NCBI RefSeq assembly: GCF_019061205.1 | Contig: NZ_JAHQYH010000005.1 | Span: 1 to 64,000, forward strand | DNA: 64,000 nucleotides | Origin: Apilactobacillus waqarii | GTDB lineage: Bacteria > Bacillota > Bacilli > Lactobacillales > Lactobacillaceae | Direction: 5' to 3' | Shown here: positions 30,990 to 39,436 of the stretch, piece by piece | Numbering within the stretch: position 1 is the first letter of the stretch | How the letters are laid out: each line of letters opens with the position of its first letter | Translations under genes and position numbers: made by a program | The notes under the pieces: model-generated | Told to the model about the DNA's origin: nothing | Seen by the model: only the letters and a program-made list of their open reading frames with translations | Database searches by the model: none

Positions 30990-31256
30990 TGATTATAAGA
31001 TGAGTAAGTAACTAATGAATATCACAGAGAGCTCGGTTGGTGAAAAAGAGTTATTTGTAGTTACCGAATATGGTCTTGATAAATAATCAGTTAGCGAAAT
31101 TTGGGATAAACTAACATCGTCTGGCAAACGTTATATTGCTGAAGTATTAAAGATACTTATGAGGCTATTGTCGTGAGGCAATGGTGAATAAAAGGTGGTA
31201 ACACGAGCTTTTCGTCCTTTACTGTTAAATCAGTAGGTGCGGAAGGCTTTTTTTAT
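30990..31256 (+). ncRNA. T-box riboswitch, methionine specific
   Basis: The leader has the stem I AGAGAGCTCGG element, and its 3' strand CCGA is followed by AT-ATG-G, so the specifier is ATG (Met). The conserved antiterminator box AGGTGGTAACACGAG begins near 31195. A terminator hairpin with a T7 tail (about 31209-31256) overlaps it. Uncharged tRNA-Met should stabilise the antiterminator and turn on metNIQ. Confidence 0.93.
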
Positions 31257-31277
31257 TTGAAAGTGAGGAGAAACAGT

Positions 31278-32312
31278 TTGATTAGATTTAAGAATGTTAA
31301 CAAGAAATACAAACTTGATAAAAGCATCCTAACAGCTGTTAAAGACGTTAACCTAGAAATTAACGACGGTGAAATCTTTGGTATTATCGGTTACTCTGGT
31401 GCCGGTAAATCAACACTTGTTAGAATGTTAGATGGTCTAGAAGCCCCAACTTCTGGTTCTATCGAAATTAATGGTAAGGATATTGCGAAATTAAGTAGCA
31501 AGGAACTAAGATCACAACGTAAGAAGGTTGGTATGATTTTCCAACACTTTAACTTACTATGGTCTAGAACTATCCAACAAAACATTGAATTACCACTAGA
31601 AATTGCTGGTGTTGATAAAGAACAACGTCACCAAAAAGCTGAAAAGCTTATTGAATTAGTTGGTTTGAAGGGTCGTGAAAACGATTATCCTTCAGAACTA
31701 TCTGGTGGACAAAAGCAACGTGTTGGGATTGCCAGAGCATTGGCTAATGACCCAGAAATTCTTATTTCTGATGAAGCTACTAGTGCGCTAGATCCACAAA
31801 CAACAGATGAAATTTTGGACCTATTACTAGAAATTAACAAGAAGTTAAACCTAACTATTCTTTTGATTACTCACGAAATGCATGCCATTAGAAAGACAGC
31901 TTCAAAAGTTGCTGTTATGCAGGATGGTCAAGTTGTTGAAACTGGTAATGTTTACGACATTTTCCAAAACCCTCAACAAGACATCACTAAACGTTTCGTT
32001 AACGAAGATGACAATCCAAATGCTAAGGATTTGAGCATGACCGTAGACGAAATTATCAAGAACTATCCAAATGGTATGGTGATTAAGTTAACCTTCAAGG
32101 GTACTCAATCACAACAACCAGTTGTATCCCAAATGATTCGCGAATTTGATTCATTAGAATTAAATATCGTTGAAGGAAGTATTCATCAAACACAAGGTGG
32201 TTCAATCGGTTCACTAGTTCTACAACTACTAGGAACTCCTGAAGACCAAAACAAGGCTGTTGAATACTTGAAATCAGTAAACGTGGAAGCAGAGGTGATT
32301 AACCGTGGCTAA
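31278..32312 (+). CDS. metN: Methionine ABC transporter ATP-binding protein
   Basis: The 344-residue ABC ATPase has Walker A GYSGAGKS (38-45), signature LSGGQKQR and Walker B EILISDEATS, followed by the C-terminal NIL (C2) regulatory domain, which binds methionine in MetN. A TTG start at 31278 is chosen, with GAGGAG 8 bp upstream. It is controlled by the Met T-box. The 3' end overlaps metI by 8 bp. Confidence 0.94.
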   Translation: MIRFKNVNKKYKLDKSILTAVKDVNLEINDGEIFGIIGYSGAGKSTLVRMLDGLEAPTSGSIEINGKDIAKLSSKELRSQRKKVGMIFQHFNLLWSRTIQQNIELPLEIAGVDKEQRHQKAEKLIELVGLKGRENDYPSELSGGQKQRVGIARALANDPEILISDEATSALDPQTTDEILDLLLEINKKLNLTILLITHEMHAIRKTASKVAVMQDGQVVETGNVYDIFQNPQQDITKRFVNEDDNPNAKDLSMTVDEIIKNYPNGMVIKLTFKGTQSQQPVVSQMIREFDSLELNIVEGSIHQTQGGSIGSLVLQLLGTPEDQNKAVEYLKSVNVEAEVINRG

Positions 32313-32997
32313 TCAAGGAATTCAATCATACTTCCAATTCAATAACGTTAATTGGAGTGCAATGAGACAAGCAACATGGGAAACAGTTTGGATGACTGCT
32401 TTATCAATGATTATTGTTGCTGTATTAGGAATTATTTTAGGACTATTATTATTCGAAAGTCGTAACAAGTCTGGTTTTGGCTGGAAGATTATCAACTGGG
32501 TAGTATCTTTCCTAGTTAACGTATTCAGATCAATTCCATTCATTATCTTAATCGTATTACTATTACCATTCACAAAGGACCTTGTAGGTACTATTATCGG
32601 ACCTAAGGCCGCTATTCCATCACTAGTTATTTCAGCTGCTCCATTCTACGCAAGAATGGTTGAAGCTAACTTTAGAGAAGTTGATGATGGTGTAATTGAA
32701 GCCGTTAAATCAATGGGTGGTACTAACTGGGATGTTATCTTTAAGGTATTACTTCCAGAAAGTACACCAGCATTGATTGCCGGAGCAACTGTTACCGCCA
32801 TTTCATTGATTTCATACACTGCAATGGCCGGTGCTATTGGTTCTGGTGGTCTAGGTTACCTAGCATACTTGGATGGTTTCCAATCAAATAACAACACTGT
32901 TACTTTAGTGGCAACCGTTATTATTTTAATTATTGTTCTAATCGTTCAAACAGTTGGAGACTTACTAGTTAAGAAAATCGACAAACGTACACTATAA
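32305..32997 (+). CDS. metI: Methionine ABC transporter permease
   Basis: The 230-residue inner-membrane permease has five or so helices and the EAA loop (EAVKSMGGTNWDVIFKVLLPES). It belongs to the MetI family taking up D/L-methionine. The GTG start is inside the end of metN, with GAGGTG upstream, and metQ follows after 13 bp. Confidence 0.94.
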   Translation: MANQGIQSYFQFNNVNWSAMRQATWETVWMTALSMIIVAVLGIILGLLLFESRNKSGFGWKIINWVVSFLVNVFRSIPFIILIVLLLPFTKDLVGTIIGPKAAIPSLVISAAPFYARMVEANFREVDDGVIEAVKSMGGTNWDVIFKVLLPESTPALIAGATVTAISLISYTAMAGAIGSGGLGYLAYLDGFQSNNNTVTLVATVIILIIVLIVQTVGDLLVKKIDKRTL

Positions 32998-33010
32998 GGA
33001 GGATATTAAA

Positions 33011-33835
33011 ATGAAAAAGCTTTTATCCTTTGGTGGAATCGTTGTTTTATTCATCGTTTTACTATTACTAGGTCCTGGTAACTACAAGGCAAAGAACACA
33101 ATTCGTATTGGGGCATCTAATATTCCTCATGCACAAATTCTTCGTCACATTGAACCAGAACTTAGAAAAAAGGGCATTAAGTTAGACATCGTTACTTTCC
33201 AAGACTACGTGCTACCTAATCGTGCATTAGCCGGAAAGCAACTAGATGCTAACTACTTCCAAACTCCAGCGTTCTTAGATCAATGGAACAAGGAATATGA
33301 TGGCAATTTAGTAAACGTAGGAGCCGTTCACTTGGAACCAATTGGTATTTACTCCAAGAAGTACAAAAAGCTCTCAGACCTTAAAAATGGTGCTCATATC
33401 TTAGTAAGTAGTAATGCACCTGATTATGGTCGTATTCTTCAATTATTCCAACAAAACGGTTTAATTAAGATTAAGAAGGGTGTCAATATTACTCAAGCTA
33501 ACTTCAGTGATATTGCTTATAATCCAAAACACTTGGTATTTCAAACTGGATATGAACCAAAGATTATGCCATTGATTTACAATAATGGTGAAGGTGATGC
33601 TGTGGCAATTAACTCTAATTACGCAGTTCAAGGTGGTTTACAACCTGATAAGCAAGCAATTGCTTTACAAAAGCCTGAAAAGAACTCACCATACTTCAAT
33701 ATTGTTGCCGTTAGAAATGGTGATCAAAACAGAAAAGACATCAAGGAATTGGTTAAGGTTTTACAATCTAAATCAACTCAAGAATGGATTAAAAAACATT
33801 ACAAAGGTTCTGTGCTACCAGCTAAGAACTACTAA
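33011..33835 (+). CDS. metQ: Methionine-binding protein, NLPA/MetQ family, without lipobox
   Basis: This 274-residue NLPA (PF03180) substrate-binding protein has conserved RIGASNIPHAQILRHI and DANYFQTPAFLDQW. It has an N-terminal hydrophobic segment (about 5-21) but no cysteine there, so it cannot be a classical lipoprotein; the segment probably acts as an uncleaved membrane anchor. AAGGAGG precedes ATG 33011. It is the third gene of metNIQ and is followed by a terminator. Confidence 0.9.
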   Translation: MKKLLSFGGIVVLFIVLLLLGPGNYKAKNTIRIGASNIPHAQILRHIEPELRKKGIKLDIVTFQDYVLPNRALAGKQLDANYFQTPAFLDQWNKEYDGNLVNVGAVHLEPIGIYSKKYKKLSDLKNGAHILVSSNAPDYGRILQLFQQNGLIKIKKGVNITQANFSDIAYNPKHLVFQTGYEPKIMPLIYNNGEGDAVAINSNYAVQGGLQPDKQAIALQKPEKNSPYFNIVAVRNGDQNRKDIKELVKVLQSKSTQEWIKKHYKGSVLPAKNY

Positions 33836-33865
33836 TAAAAAAGCGTCTGAGACGCTTTTTTTTAT
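33836..33865 (+). terminator. Terminator of metNIQ
   Basis: AAAGCGTC and GACGCTTT pair around a TGA loop (33840-33858), followed by T8. Confidence 0.82.
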
Positions 33866-33893
33866 TGACTTTTTTTGGGTTTGACTTTATAGT
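33865..33893 (+). promoter_or_regulatory. Promoter of the GntR-ABC operon
   Basis: TTGACT (33865-33870), 17-bp spacer, TATAGT (33888-33893), about 40 bp before the regulator start. Confidence 0.75.
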
Positions 33894-33913
33894 TAGTTAC
33901 ATAAGTAATTAAC
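33892..33913. promoter_or_regulatory. Probable operator of the GntR-ABC operon
   Basis: A 22-bp dyad, GTTAGTTAC-ATAA-GTAATTAAC, with 8 of 9 positions symmetric, overlaps the end of the -10 box and the start site. It fits autorepression by the adjacent YtrA-type GntR protein. Confidence 0.65.
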
Positions 33914-33934
33914 CAAAGATAGGCGGTGAAAAAG

Positions 33935-34318
33935 ATGCAATTTGACTTTAATAGTCCGGAGCCCATTTTTATTCAGGTTGCCACTCAACTAGAGGATGCA
34001 ATCTTTACCGGTGCTTTTCAAGAAGGTGCACAAGTTCCGTCTACGACTGAAATTTCAAAGCAATTTAAGATTAATCCGGCAACAGTTCTCAAGGGGATGA
34101 ACATGTTGGTTAATAATGATTTGTTAGAAAAACGTCGTGGACGTGGAACTTTTGTGAAACAAGGGGCTCAAGAAATAATTATTAAGCAAAGACAGGAACA
34201 TTTCTACAATGATTACATTTTGAATTTAATCAATGAATCAAAGAAATTGCATCTATCTGAAGACGATATTTTGACACTAGTAAAGAGAGGGTACGACAAT
34301 GAGCAAGATCGAAGTTAA
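33935..34318 (+). CDS. GntR-family (YtrA-type) transcriptional regulator
   Basis: The 127-residue protein has an N-terminal winged helix (PIFIQVATQLEDAIFTGAF, then VPSTTEISKQFKINPATVLKGMN) and a short C-terminal dimerisation helix pair, as in YtrA regulators of small-molecule or antibiotic-induced ABC operons. No effector-binding domain is present. ATG 33935 is preferred over GTG 33926, which lies in the AGGCGGTG ribosome-binding site. It overlaps the ATPase gene by 20 bp. Repression of its own operon via the dyad at the promoter is likely. Confidence 0.88.
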   Translation: MQFDFNSPEPIFIQVATQLEDAIFTGAFQEGAQVPSTTEISKQFKINPATVLKGMNMLVNNDLLEKRRGRGTFVKQGAQEIIIKQRQEHFYNDYILNLINESKKLHLSEDDILTLVKRGYDNEQDRS

Positions 34319-35165
34319 ACATTTAGCTAAAAGTTTCAAGTTTGCAAAACAACCTCTATTGAATGAAGTTAATTTTAATTTAGAAGAAAACGAAATTTAT
34401 GGATTATTCGGTGAAAACGGAGCCGGTAAATCAACACTAATGAGTATGATTGCTGATTACAATCGTCCATCAGCAGGACAAGTCCTTTTTGATGGCGAAG
34501 AAGTCCATGAAAATGATGAAGCTCTGAGTGAAATTTACTTCATGAATCAAGATGATATGTACACAAAAAAAGATAAGGTTTCTCAAATTTTTTCTTTTGT
34601 AGAATCAATGTATCAAGACTATGACGTGGACTTACAAGAAAAGTTAGTTAAGGAATTTAGGTTAGATGTTAACCAAAAGCTTAACAAGTTATCTACCGGT
34701 TATCAATCAATCGTTAAAATCATCATTTCACTATGTGTGCCTTGTAAGTTTATCATGTTGGATGAACCAACATTAGGTTTGGATGCCAGAAATCGTGAAA
34801 TATTCCAAAGTAACTTGATTGAAACATACAGTGAAAATCCAAGAACCTTCGTTATTTCCACTCACATTATTGATGAAATTGACCGTATTATCAGTCACGT
34901 ACTATTACTTCAAGACGGAGTAATTAAGATGAATGGAAGTATCGATGATGTATCATCAAAATCATACAGTATTTCTGGGCCTGCTGAAGATGTTAATAGC
35001 TATATCAATGGTGTTAAGGTATTGGATGAAGAACAATTGGGTCGTTACAAGACAGTTCACTTTATGGATCAACTTCCTGATAGAGAAGTTCCAGCATCCG
35101 TTGATATTGAAAAAATGAAACTACAAAAACTACTAGTATATATTATGGATAGGGGGAGACTATAG
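34299..35165 (+). CDS. ABC transporter ATP-binding protein (YtrB-like)
   Basis: The 288-residue ATPase has Walker A GENGAGKS and Walker B FIMLDEPTLGLDARN. The ABC signature is weak: LSTGYQS replaces LSGGQ, which is common in the BcrA/YtrB group. A C-terminal extension of about 70 residues lacks known motifs. It overlaps the regulator upstream and the permease downstream (1 bp), so the three are one coupled operon. The function (export, or stress sensing at the envelope) is unknown. Confidence 0.85.
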   Translation: MSKIEVKHLAKSFKFAKQPLLNEVNFNLEENEIYGLFGENGAGKSTLMSMIADYNRPSAGQVLFDGEEVHENDEALSEIYFMNQDDMYTKKDKVSQIFSFVESMYQDYDVDLQEKLVKEFRLDVNQKLNKLSTGYQSIVKIIISLCVPCKFIMLDEPTLGLDARNREIFQSNLIETYSENPRTFVISTHIIDEIDRIISHVLLLQDGVIKMNGSIDDVSSKSYSISGPAEDVNSYINGVKVLDEEQLGRYKTVHFMDQLPDREVPASVDIEKMKLQKLLVYIMDRGRL

Positions 35166-35923
35166 TGAAGACAAAAGCACTTGCAAAGCAATATTGTCAT
35201 GATTTTATTCCATACATTTGGTATGGATTAGTCGTTTCTGTTGTTTATATCCTATTCGGTCTTTTATCAGCAGATGGGGCACCATCCATTGGATATCAAT
35301 TAAAAGCCAGCTTTTTCATGGCACCTTATATCATTACTGTTGTCACAATGATTGGAATTAGTTTCAACTACAGACGATTTAAGTTGGCAATGCAGAGTGG
35401 GGTTTCACGTAAGACATTTTGGAAAGCTAAGATGCTGTTTATCGCTAAAGCAACTCTTATCGTTAATGTAGTTAACGTGATTATTAGCTTCATAAACATG
35501 AAACTAGGACCTAGTGAAACTTACTTGTACTACCAAGCATATGGAAAAGCGTTTAGTAATGTGTTTGCGCAATCAATTTCAATGTTTATTACAGACTATG
35601 TGGTATTGCTATTCATATTCGTTGCGATGAACACTTTTGGAACCATGACATCTTTAATGAATAAGATTGGCAAATCAATCTTTTACTCCATTGGGGTAGT
35701 TTGCTATATGTTCTTTACTAACTTATTAACTCAATATAGCTCACAAAGGCTAATCAGCAGATTTTATTCTCACATCAATGGCGATGCAATTTTTAACTTT
35801 ATTTTTTCTATTGACGCCAAGGTTCCTAGACCATATCCATTAATCGGATTTATGATTATTTTGACTATTATTGCAGCATTATTTAATTTGTTATTCACCA
35901 AATTAGAACAAGTAAAAAGATAA
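35165..35923 (+). CDS. ABC transporter permease, six-helix type
   Basis: This 252-residue membrane protein has six predicted helices and no soluble domain, and pairs with the preceding ATPase. A cytoplasmic stretch SGVSRKTFWKAK after helix 2 resembles the coupling region of ABC-2 type permeases (GxSRxxFxxxK). The GTG start has GGGGGAG upstream. It is the last gene of the GntR operon. Confidence 0.82.
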   Translation: MKTKALAKQYCHDFIPYIWYGLVVSVVYILFGLLSADGAPSIGYQLKASFFMAPYIITVVTMIGISFNYRRFKLAMQSGVSRKTFWKAKMLFIAKATLIVNVVNVIISFINMKLGPSETYLYYQAYGKAFSNVFAQSISMFITDYVVLLFIFVAMNTFGTMTSLMNKIGKSIFYSIGVVCYMFFTNLLTQYSSQRLISRFYSHINGDAIFNFIFSIDAKVPRPYPLIGFMIILTIIAALFNLLFTKLEQVKR

Positions 35924-35994
35924 AAAAGAATTCTTTAATCTATAAAACCATGTTATAATGTAGTTTCAAAGAATTATTGATAGGACGGTATAAA

Positions 35995-37095
35995 ATGATG
36001 AAAAAGACTCATTTAGCATTACTTTTCGGTGGAGATTCATCAGAACATGATGTTTCAAAACGTTCAGCTCATAACATTTATGATGCGATGGATAAAGATA
36101 AGTACGATATTAGCTTATTCTTAATTACTAAGACAGGAATTATCTTAGATAATGAATCATCACACCGTGTGTTTGATGGTGAACCTGAAGATGCTGTGGT
36201 TGAAGAAGCTGTTAAGAACTTAGACTTCTCAGATCCATTGGCCCCAATTAAAAACTTATCAAAGACTAAGGATATTGACGTATTCTTCCCAATCGTTCAT
36301 GGTAACTTGGGTGAAGACGGTACTATCCAAGGTCTTCTAAGATTACTACATAAGCCATACGTTGGTAGTGGTATCTTGGAATCAGCAATGGGCTTTGATA
36401 AAGACATTACTAAGAAGATGTTAAACCTAGCAGGAGTTAGAAACACTAACTACCATTTGATTACTCCTGACAACCAAGACCAATTCACTTACGCTAAACT
36501 ACAAGCTGAATTCGGTGACGTAATCTTCTTGAAGCCAGCCAACCAAGGTTCATCAGTTGGTATTCACAAGGTAACAAACGAACAAGAATTTGAAGACGGA
36601 CTAAAGGATGCATTCAGATACGACTACAAGATCCTAGCTGAACAAGCAATCAACGGTCCAGAAGAACTAGAAATCTCAATCTTAGGTAACGAAAAACCAA
36701 TTGCTTCTCAAGTTGGTGCAATTCGTGTTCCTAAGGAAGACAAGTTCTACACTTACGACAACAAGTTCGTTGATGCTAGTCAAGTTAAGTTTGATATTCC
36801 TGTTGATATTCCAGAATCACTATCAGACGAAATCACTGATTTAGCATTACGCGGATACAAGGCATTAGGTCTAAAGGGACTAGCTCGTATTGACTTCTTA
36901 GTATCTAAGGAAGGTGTTCCTTACCTAGGAGAAGTTAACACATTACCTGGTTTCACAAACATTAGTCTATACCCACAACTATGGGAAGCTTCAGGTATCA
37001 GTTACACTGAACTAATCGATAGATTAATCGACTTAGCTTACAAAGAATTTGATCGTCGAAACAACATCATTCACGATTTCAAACCATTATCATAA
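35995..37095 (+). CDS. ddl: D-alanine--D-alanine/D-lactate ligase
   Basis: The 366-residue ATP-grasp ligase has N-terminal LLFGGDSSEHDVS, ATP-binding KPANQGSSVGI and the metal-binding NTLPGFT. The omega-loop residue that is Tyr216 in E. coli DdlB is Phe258 here (TYDNKF). Phe at this position is established in Leuconostoc and many lactobacilli to make D-Ala-D-Lac, which gives intrinsic vancomycin resistance. ATG 35995 has AGGACGG upstream, and a TATAAT near 35954 gives a promoter. It is monocistronic. Confidence 0.94.
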   Translation: MMKKTHLALLFGGDSSEHDVSKRSAHNIYDAMDKDKYDISLFLITKTGIILDNESSHRVFDGEPEDAVVEEAVKNLDFSDPLAPIKNLSKTKDIDVFFPIVHGNLGEDGTIQGLLRLLHKPYVGSGILESAMGFDKDITKKMLNLAGVRNTNYHLITPDNQDQFTYAKLQAEFGDVIFLKPANQGSSVGIHKVTNEQEFEDGLKDAFRYDYKILAEQAINGPEELEISILGNEKPIASQVGAIRVPKEDKFYTYDNKFVDASQVKFDIPVDIPESLSDEITDLALRGYKALGLKGLARIDFLVSKEGVPYLGEVNTLPGFTNISLYPQLWEASGISYTELIDRLIDLAYKEFDRRNNIIHDFKPLS

Positions 37096-37099
37096 TAAT

Positions 37100-37138
37100 A
37101 AAAAAAGAGGTAATCATTTGGATTGTCTCTTTTTTTGT
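37100..37138 (+). terminator. Terminator after ddl
   Basis: AAGAGGTAATC and GATTGTCTCTT pair (with two G-T pairs) between about 37105 and 37131, then T7. Confidence 0.78.
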
Positions 37139-37234
37139 TGGAAAATTGTTTAAGAAAATATTAAATTAGCCGAAAAAATTTGCGTTTTTATACGTATGTA
37201 ATAGAGTAAAAATCACCGAAAGGAATTATGAAAT

Positions 37235-37789
37235 ATGAAAAGATGTGCATGGGCTAGCGATAGCGCTGAAATGTTAGTTTATCACGATAAGGAATGGGGA
37301 GTTCCAAAGAAAAAAGTATCTGAATTATTTGAATGTTTAACACTAGAAATTTTTCAAGCTGGTTTATCATGGTCGACCGTTTTGCGTAAAAGAGAAGCAT
37401 TTAGAGAAGATTTCTTTGACTTTGATGTTAAAAAAATTAGCCAGTTTAATGAGAAAGACATTGAAAGATTGATGAACGATGAATCGATTATTCGAAATCA
37501 TGCCAAGATAATTTCCGCAATTCAAAATGCCAAAGCTTGTATAAATAATGATTTAGTTCAATTAACATGGGAACCATTTGATTTTACACAAATGGATGGA
37601 CTAAACGATAATAATAAGGATGACATTAAAGAGTTCATCAAACCATACGTTAAACGATTTAAAGATACCGGATTTAAACGTGTCGGACCAACAACACTAT
37701 ATTCATATTTTCAGTCAGTAGGGGTGATTAATGATCATGAAATAGATTGTTTTAGACATAAGGAATTAAATGATAGTTTTAAAGCGTGA
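37235..37789 (+). CDS. tag: DNA-3-methyladenine glycosylase I
   Basis: The 184-residue HhH-GPD glycosylase has zinc ligands Cys4, His17, His168 and Cys172 and the conserved start MKRCAWA and QAGLSWSTVLRKREAFR. It removes 3-methyladenine from alkylated DNA. AAAGGAAT precedes ATG 37235. The XRE gene starts 21 bp after its stop, so the two may be cotranscribed. Confidence 0.93.
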   Translation: MKRCAWASDSAEMLVYHDKEWGVPKKKVSELFECLTLEIFQAGLSWSTVLRKREAFREDFFDFDVKKISQFNEKDIERLMNDESIIRNHAKIISAIQNAKACINNDLVQLTWEPFDFTQMDGLNDNNKDDIKEFIKPYVKRFKDTGFKRVGPTTLYSYFQSVGVINDHEIDCFRHKELNDSFKA

Positions 37790-37809
37790 TTCAAAGAAAG
37801 GATTATAGA

Positions 37810-38628
37810 ATGAATATTAACGGCACTTTAATCAAGAAGCGACGTAAAAGTTTAAACATAACTCAATGCCAATTAGCTAAACAAGTTGCTTGTACTCAAC
37901 CTGTGATTTGTCAGATTGAAAACGGTAGCTATGACCACCAAATTAGTTTATATGTGATTAAAAACATCTGTAAGATATTGTTGCTAGATATTGATAAGGT
38001 AATTGAAAACGAGAAAAAAGTAGCCAGTTACGAAATTAATAGTATTCCATTTTGTGCAGCACTATGTATTCCAGATGAGATACAGGCAAAGTTAGATAAG
38101 TATGAAAACGACTTAGAAGATAAAGAAGACATCAAGTACTTCCAAATCATTCATGCTGCAGTTCAACTTAGTAAGCAAGATTACAGTGCATCGGTTGATG
38201 AACTCCAAAGACTTAACTATGACTTTTACGACAAAAATGAGGTTAGCATGCAAAAGATGGTGATTATGGGGATGCTTGCAATTGACTACTTTGCGATGAA
38301 TAAATTCACCATTGCTTATCAATATGTTGTCGAGACAATTGAATTGACCAAACAAATGAGTAAATCAGACATTGAGGATATGCAGTTCTTGATTTTATAC
38401 CGTGAACTCGATGCAATTTGTACAACACTGGACTTAAAGAGTGATTCTAGTTATTTAAAGGAAATATCATGCCGTGCTTTTTACCGCAGTATCGTCGGTA
38501 TTGAAAGTAAGGGGATTGATATTAAATTTGATAAGTTAGAACAACCCAACGGTGTTTTTGAATACTGGAAACAGTTTTTAAGTGAAAATAACCCATTATC
38601 AGTAAATGATGATTGGACTGTTGAATAA
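37810..38628 (+). CDS. XRE-family regulator with TPR-like C-terminal region
   Basis: The 272-residue protein has an N-terminal helix-turn-helix (about 5-60: IKKRRKSLNITQCQLAKQVACTQ, then ICQIENGSY). A helical C-terminal region of about 200 residues follows, of the kind seen in Rgg/PlcR-type peptide-binding regulators. No single TPR match can be claimed by eye. The start is ATG 37810; the ORF could begin upstream, but that part overlaps tag and lacks a ribosome-binding site. Its target and signal are unknown, and no obvious signal-peptide ORF was found beside it. Cysteine content in the HTH region is unusually high. Confidence 0.72.
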   Translation: MNINGTLIKKRRKSLNITQCQLAKQVACTQPVICQIENGSYDHQISLYVIKNICKILLLDIDKVIENEKKVASYEINSIPFCAALCIPDEIQAKLDKYENDLEDKEDIKYFQIIHAAVQLSKQDYSASVDELQRLNYDFYDKNEVSMQKMVIMGMLAIDYFAMNKFTIAYQYVVETIELTKQMSKSDIEDMQFLILYRELDAICTTLDLKSDSSYLKEISCRAFYRSIVGIESKGIDIKFDKLEQPNGVFEYWKQFLSENNPLSVNDDWTVE

Positions 38629-38666
38629 AAAAGACCTGGATATTAATCCAGGCCTTTTTATTATTT
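38626..38666. terminator. Terminator between the XRE gene and the Usp gene
   Basis: AAGACCTGGAT and ATCCAGGCCTT form a stem around 38631-38656, with A run to the left and T run to the right; it serves convergent genes. Confidence 0.8.
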
Positions 38667-39122
38667 TTCTACTTTGTTGTCTAAGTCTGATTTTACGATT
38701 AAAACATCACATTCTGCTACACGAGTTACGTATGAAGCAACTGAACCAATTAATAAACGTTCAGCAGCACTTTGTCCGTTGGCACCGATGATGATTAAAT
38801 CAGTATTGAAACGATCAACTAAATCTCTTGAGATAATTGATTTAGGAGCACCGTATTCAATTGTGTAATCAACATTCTTAATTCCAGCATCTTTGGCTTT
38901 CTTTAAGTATTTTTCTAGTGAATCTTTAACACGGCTAGTAACGTCATCTAACATTGATGAGTCGAAATTAGCTAGGTTAGTGAATGATCGCGTATCGATT
39001 ACGTGCACGATGTGTAGGTCAGCATCATTGTGTTTGGCAACTTCAATTGACTTGTTGAATGCTAACTTTGAGTTTTTTGAACCATCGATTGGAATCATAA
39101 TTTGACTGTAATCTTGTAACAT
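38661..39122 (-). CDS. Universal stress protein, UspA family
   Basis: This 153-residue alpha/beta protein has the ATP-binding glycine motif near the C-terminus (IIGANGQSAAERLLIGSVASYV) and N-terminal IMIPIDGSKNSKLAF. It is likely an ATP-binding homodimer in the cytoplasm; Usp roles in lactobacilli include acid and general stress. GAGGTGAAAG precedes ATG 39122. It may be transcribed together with the rarA operon upstream (20-bp gap). Confidence 0.9.
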   Translation of the reverse strand: MLQDYSQIMIPIDGSKNSKLAFNKSIEVAKHNDADLHIVHVIDTRSFTNLANFDSSMLDDVTSRVKDSLEKYLKKAKDAGIKNVDYTIEYGAPKSIISRDLVDRFNTDLIIIGANGQSAAERLLIGSVASYVTRVAECDVLIVKSDLDNKVEK

Positions 39123-39142
39123 ATTCTTTCACCTCAAACTAT

Positions 39143-39427
39143 TTACTTGGTAAGGAAGGTAAGTAACATTAACTCCATCACCAATAACATTATACAACTT
39201 ATTACCATGATAGTTGTAACGAAAAAGATATTTGGAATAAAAATTGCGATTGCTGAAAAGACAGCTAGGACGCAAAAGATAATCCCAAAAAACTTAACGA
39301 TTTTACCCAATGTTTGATTATTTTCAGGATGTAGCATCATGAAAGGCTTATCTGTATGGGTTAAAAGGAAACGACCCATTGTCAATAATACAACTGTCGC
39401 TAATAATACTAGAATTCTAATTAACAT
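39143..39427 (-). CDS. Hypothetical three-helix membrane protein
   Basis: The 94-residue protein has three hydrophobic segments (about 3-22, 44-65 and 69-92) and a short polar loop with FMMLHPENNQTLGK. No family was recognised with certainty. AGGAG precedes ATG 39427. It starts 9 bp after rarA, so it is cotranscribed with it. Confidence 0.7.
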   Translation of the reverse strand: MLIRILVLLATVVLLTMGRFLLTHTDKPFMMLHPENNQTLGKIVKFFGIIFCVLAVFSAIAIFIPNIFFVTTIMVISCIMLLVMELMLLTFLTK

Positions 39428-39436
39428 TGCAGACTC

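Noticed and set aside
30942-31277. Small protein gene between rodA and metN
   Set aside because: The segment is fully explained by a promoter and Met T-box; short frames lack ribosome-binding sites.
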